Assembly: GCA_964390005.1 (NCBI GenBank) | Contig: CAYMGM010000009.1 | Location: forward strand, 11,685-75,684 | Reading direction: 5' to 3' | Source of the DNA: CAYMGM01 sp964390005 | GTDB lineage: Bacteria; Pseudomonadota; Alphaproteobacteria; UBA9219 | DNA: 64,000 bases | Shown: in pieces, positions 60,830 through 64,000 of the stretch | How positions within the stretch are numbered: position 1 is the first letter of the stretch | Layout: each line of letters opens with the position of its first letter | Made by a program: the position numbers and the translations under genes | The notes under the pieces: generated by a model | Seen by the model: only the letters and a program-made list of their open reading frames with translations | What the model was told of the DNA's origin: nothing | Databases searched by the model: none

Positions 60830-62824
60830 TTAACCGATCAAAGCCGCAGCCTTGTCCGCAATCGCCTCGCTGGTCAGACCAAAATGTTTATACAAAACAG
60901 GGGCCGGGGCCGAAGCGCCAAAATCGGACAAGCCGACAAAGCCGCCTTTGCAACCGATCAAAGCGTCCCATCCCATCGAGATCCCCGCTTCAACCGCCAG
61001 ACGCGGGGCCGATCCCAAAACCTTTTGACGATAGGCTTCGTCCTGCTGCAAGAACAATTCGCGGCACGGCACCGAAACAACGGCAGCGTGAATGCCCTTG
61101 GCTTTCAACAAAGCGCGCGCCTCAATCGCCAAAGACACTTCCGAGCCCGTCGCCATCAGCGTCACGGCGCGTGCGCCTTCAGCTTCGGCCAAAATATACG
61201 CGCCCTTGGCCGACAGATTTTCAGCCTCGGCATTCGCGGCACGCAGCGTCGGCAAGCCCTGACGCGACAGCGCGAGCAGGCTGGGGCCTTCGCGGTTTTG
61301 CAAAGACAACTGCCAGCATTCCGCCGTTTCAATGCCATCCGCCGGACGGAAAACATGCAAGTTCGGGATCGCGCGCAACGCGGCCAAATGTTCGATGGGT
61401 TGATGCGTCGGCCCGTCTTCGCCAAGCCCAATGCTGTCATGCGTCATCACAAAAACAACGCGCTGCTTCATCAATGCCGCCAAACGGATCGACGGGCGCA
61501 TATAATCGGCAAACTGCATAAAGGTTCCGCCATAAGGCGCAATACCGCCATGCAGCGCCATGCCGTTCATCGCGGCGGCCATGCCATGCTCGCGCACGCC
61601 ATAATGCACATAACGCCCCGCATAGGTCGGCGGCAAAATCGCCCCAAACCCTTTAACCGCCGTATTATTCGACGGCGTCAAATCTGCCGAGCCCCCAATC
61701 AATTCGGGCATCACCGGCAACAGCGCTTCCAAAACCGAGCCCGACGATTGGCGCGTTGCCGCTTTGGGTTTTTCCGCCGCCAAGCTCTGTTTCAATTTGA
61801 CAATCGCTTGCTCAAACAACGGCGGCAAATCGCCACGCATCACGCGCTCAAACTCGGTCCGCTGCGCATCTTGCTGCAAACGCCCTTCCCAAGCCGTGCA
61901 ATCGTCCGGCGTCCCCACCTTGCGCCACGCCGCCAAAATCTCATCCGGGATGACAAACGGCGCGTGCGGCCAACCCAGCTTTTCGCGCGTCGCGGCAATT
62001 TCATCAGGCCCCAACGGCGACCCGTGACATCCCGATGTGCCCCCCTTGTTCGGTGCGCCAAAACCAATCGTCGTACGGCAAGCGATCAACGACGGCTTAT
62101 CCGTCACATCCAGCGCCGCCTGTGTCGCCTTGGCAATCGCTGCCGGATCATGGCCATCGATGCTTTGCACGTGCCAGCCATAAGCGGCAAAACGCGCAGG
62201 CACATCTTCCGTAAAGGAAAGCGTCGTCGGCCCATCAATCGAAATCTTGTTGTCGTCATAGAAAACGACCAAGCGGCCAAGCTTCATATGGCCTGCCAGC
62301 GACGCGGCTTCGTGGCTGATGCCTTCCATCAAATCGCCGTCGCCCGCAAAGACAAACGTTCTGTGCCCAACCAGCGCATCGCCAAAACGCGCATTCAACA
62401 TGCGCTCGGCCATCGCGAAACCGACGCTCGACGCGATCCCCTGCCCCAACGGCCCCGTTGTCATTTCGGCGCCGATTTCCAAATCGCGCTCAGGGTGCCC
62501 CGGCGTGCGGCTGTGCAACTGGCGGAAGTTCTTGATCTCGTCCATCGTCATGGCCTTGTAGCCAGACAGATAGGCCAAAGCATAAAGCAGCATCGAGCCA
62601 TGCCCGCCCGACAAAATGAACCGATCGCGATCGGCCCATGTGGGGCGCGCCGGATCAAAGCGCAGGAAATGACGCCACAAAACAGTCGCGACATCGGCCA
62701 TGCCCATCGGCATACCAGGATGGCCGGACTTGGCCTTTTCGACCGCATCCATCGCCAAGGCGCGGATCGCGTTCGCCATATCGTTGTGAAGAGTATCGGC
62801 AGCAGCGGCAGGATCGAAAGACAT
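60830..62824 (-). CDS. tkt: Transketolase
   Basis: A 664-aa thiamine-diphosphate enzyme of the pentose phosphate pathway, started at ATG 62824. It has AKSGHPGMPMGMAD, the TPP motif GDGDLMEGISHEAASLAG, HDSIGLGEDGPTHQP and the C-terminal domain. Complete. Confidence 0.96.
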   Translation of the reverse strand: MSFDPAAAADTLHNDMANAIRALAMDAVEKAKSGHPGMPMGMADVATVLWRHFLRFDPARPTWADRDRFILSGGHGSMLLYALAYLSGYKAMTMDEIKNFRQLHSRTPGHPERDLEIGAEMTTGPLGQGIASSVGFAMAERMLNARFGDALVGHRTFVFAGDGDLMEGISHEAASLAGHMKLGRLVVFYDDNKISIDGPTTLSFTEDVPARFAAYGWHVQSIDGHDPAAIAKATQAALDVTDKPSLIACRTTIGFGAPNKGGTSGCHGSPLGPDEIAATREKLGWPHAPFVIPDEILAAWRKVGTPDDCTAWEGRLQQDAQRTEFERVMRGDLPPLFEQAIVKLKQSLAAEKPKAATRQSSGSVLEALLPVMPELIGGSADLTPSNNTAVKGFGAILPPTYAGRYVHYGVREHGMAAAMNGMALHGGIAPYGGTFMQFADYMRPSIRLAALMKQRVVFVMTHDSIGLGEDGPTHQPIEHLAALRAIPNLHVFRPADGIETAECWQLSLQNREGPSLLALSRQGLPTLRAANAEAENLSAKGAYILAEAEGARAVTLMATGSEVSLAIEARALLKAKGIHAAVVSVPCRELFLQQDEAYRQKVLGSAPRLAVEAGISMGWDALIGCKGGFVGLSDFGASAPAPVLYKHFGLTSEAIADKAAALIG

Positions 62825-63057
62825 GTTTTTCTCGATTTGTTCGTTATGAAAAAGGAATAGCGGAAGATCACCCCTTCCGCGCGCAGGCCAAAATGCCGCA
62901 AACGGGCGGCCAGAGCAAGGGGCCCGACTTAAAAATCCACAAGCTTTATAGACAGACCCCTTTTTCAGGCCGTTCGCGCACGCAAAAGATTGACGCGAGT
63001 CCCCGAGATGCCTACATTTTCTCAAGTGATTCGCGAAACTTACAAAGAGTAGCCGCC

Positions 63058-63300
63058 ATGAACCGCCTACGCCGCGCTTTAGAAGATCTGGACGACTTGA
63101 TTTCGGGTCTTGAAGATCGGTTGTATGCCCAGAAAACGCGCGCCGCCCGCGCGGCAGCCGAAATGGCTGAAGCCCAGAAAAAACAAAACGAACAAATCAA
63201 AATGGCCCGCGCCCGCGAAGCCAGCGCTATCGCCGCCTCGCAAAAGGTTGCCAAGCGCCTTGACGACACAATCGAGCACGTCTCGCGTATTCTCCAGTAA
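63058..63300 (+). CDS. DUF4164-like coiled-coil protein
   Basis: An 80-aa protein consisting of one Ala/Lys/Glu-rich coiled coil (LRRALEDLDDLISGLEDRL, RAARAAAEMAEAQKK). The DUF4164 family lies just before zapA in many alphaproteobacteria, as here. Role unknown, possibly linked to cell division. Confidence 0.75.
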   Translation: MNRLRRALEDLDDLISGLEDRLYAQKTRAARAAAEMAEAQKKQNEQIKMARAREASAIAASQKVAKRLDDTIEHVSRILQ

Positions 63301-63326
63301 TTTTAAGCCAAAGGAGCCCTCACCCG

Positions 63327-63692
63327 ATGCCAAATGAATCCTTTGCGCCAAAAGCCTCTGTCACGGCAGACCCTTATGCTAGCGCAACAAAGGTTGCTGT
63401 TTCCCTGCATGGCCGCGAATATTTGGTAACGTGCGGGGCCGAAGAGACGGATCGTTTAGAAGAAATCGTCGCGTTTGTTGAATCGCGCCTCGAAGACGTC
63501 GCGACCCAAAACGGCAGCGTTTCGGAAACGCGTCTTTTCATGCTGACCTGTCTGATGCTCGCCGATGAGCTTATTGAAATCAAAAGAAAATCTTCCGATC
63601 AACGTCGCGCTGACGAAGACTTATTTGTCGCAGCGGTCGAGCATTTAAAGGACCGCGTCGCCCAACTCTCCCAAGAAATCGGCCGCGCCTAA
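63327..63692 (+). CDS. zapA: Cell division protein ZapA
   Basis: A 121-aa protein promoting FtsZ bundling. ZapA features: KVAVSLHGREYLVTCGAEETDRLEEI, then FVESRL, the LTCLMLADELIEIKRK dimer helix and a coiled-coil C-terminus. An AAAGGAG site precedes the ATG. Confidence 0.88.
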   Translation: MPNESFAPKASVTADPYASATKVAVSLHGREYLVTCGAEETDRLEEIVAFVESRLEDVATQNGSVSETRLFMLTCLMLADELIEIKRKSSDQRRADEDLFVAAVEHLKDRVAQLSQEIGRA

Positions 63693-63709
63693 CCGGCGTG
63701 CCGCCGGGG

Positions 63710-63760
63710 GCATTTTGGGGGGAGAACACTTCTGTATTGGGGTATGCCACCTAGAACGGC
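63710..63760. repeat. Dispersed repeat R1, copy 2
   Basis: GCATTTTGGGGGGAGAACAC, variable bases, GGGGTATGCCACCTAGAA, CGGC. Preceded by a GC hairpin (CCGGCGTGCCGCCGG). It begins directly after zapA. Confidence 0.75.
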
Positions 63761-63808
63761 AAACGACGCACCTGACATCGATATTAGCATCGTCGCCCAC
63801 CATTCATT

Positions 63809-63927
63809 CGTCATCCCCGCGGAGGCGGGGATCCAGGGGACCTCTCGGCTGGCGCGGACGGGGATAAAAAGGAAACGCCTTCTCTGGCGGCCAAATCCTT
63901 TGGATCCCCGCCTTCGCGGGGATGACG
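63809..63927. repeat. REP/MITE-like element with 27-bp terminal inverted repeats
   Basis: The left end (63809-63835) and right end (63901-63927) are inverted copies with one mismatch. Each arm itself folds into a CCCCGC...GCGGGG hairpin. The 65-bp centre has no gene. This is the common non-coding palindromic repeat of proteobacteria. Confidence 0.85.
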
Positions 63928-63948
63928 CAAAAGGAAAAAACGGCGCAG

Positions 63949-64000
63949 AATAAATCCGCATACCTCTATGAAGCCGATGAGCCCAAACAGACAGCCTCGG
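63949..64000. repeat. Dispersed repeat R2, copy 3 (cut by window end)
   Basis: ATCCGCATACC, TCTATGAAG, CCGATGAGCCCAAACAGA. Matches the two copies flanking the rpsA terminator. The element may continue past the window. Confidence 0.65.

Noticed and set aside
60803..62860. 685-aa open frame on the plus strand
   Set aside because: Lies entirely antisense to transketolase, is rich in Arg/Gln/His, and has no domain; a codon-bias shadow.
63693..63810. 6S RNA gene after zapA
   Set aside because: The expected position, but the sequence here is mainly a dispersed repeat with a second copy near ndk, and I cannot see the 6S fold.
63689..63961. 90-aa minus-strand open frame
   Set aside because: Runs through three repeats including a palindromic element; not a gene.

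Overview
The window looks like chromosomal DNA of a free-living or facultative alphaproteobacterium with moderate GC. Support comes from the flagellin-FlbT-FlaF set, the HdaA / AI-2E permease / DUF2066 block divergent from purM-purN, the DUF4164-zapA pair, and ordinary housekeeping genes (ftsH, rpsA, cmk, pyrC, ndk, glmM, tkt). I see no tRNA, rRNA, CRISPR, IS transposase or prophage. I cannot name the genus.

Layout. 1-2.9 kb: 3' end of ftsH and small unknown genes. 2.9-15.8 kb (minus strand): a complete IncI/R64-like thin type IV pilus operon, pilL-N-O-P-Q-R, three pilin genes, two membrane-anchored accessory proteins, and a PilV-like tip pilin ending in a Peptidase_S74 self-cleaving chaperone domain. 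16.0-19.0 kb: icmT, dotB, dotC and dotD of a Dot/Icm (type IVB, I-type) secretion or conjugation apparatus. 19.2-28.3 kb: same-strand extension with a small membrane protein, a DsbG/TrbB-like thioredoxin, a lytic transglycosylase, an unknown soluble protein, four large secreted or membrane proteins that are paralogous in pairs (one fused to a transglycosylase-like domain), and a protein with an Ivy-like (lysozyme inhibitor) motif. 28.4-31.2 kb: O-antigen ligase-like protein, an alpha/beta hydrolase lacking its nucleophile serine, and a rhodanese. 31.3-33.3 kb: FlaF, FlbT and flagellin with a sigma-54 promoter. 33.5-46.3 kb: a nucleosidase, then accessory DNA with four secreted proteins sharing a four-cysteine module, tandem membrane-protein paralogs, rpsA-cmk, and two paralogous unknown proteins. 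46.4-48.5 kb: two tandem PilT-like ATPases. 48.5-64 kb: mostly housekeeping, with one MCP, one unknown 272-aa protein, and dispersed repeats.

How it may work together (inference): the thin pilus, the DotB/C/D-IcmT core, the two transglycosylases and the periplasmic thioredoxin together resemble the R64 pil+tra arrangement. That arrangement serves conjugation or delivery into target cells, with PilV as the recipient-recognising tip. The usual DotA, DotG/H/I, DotL/M and DotO proteins and a prepilin peptidase are not in the window, so they would have to be encoded elsewhere. The two PilT-like ATPases with their paralogous partners could be pilus motors. The most distinctive items are the S74-tipped PilV, the paralogous cluster at 22-28 kb, the four-cysteine secreted family, the apparently AUU-initiated purM, and a PilT-like ATPase with an altered active site.
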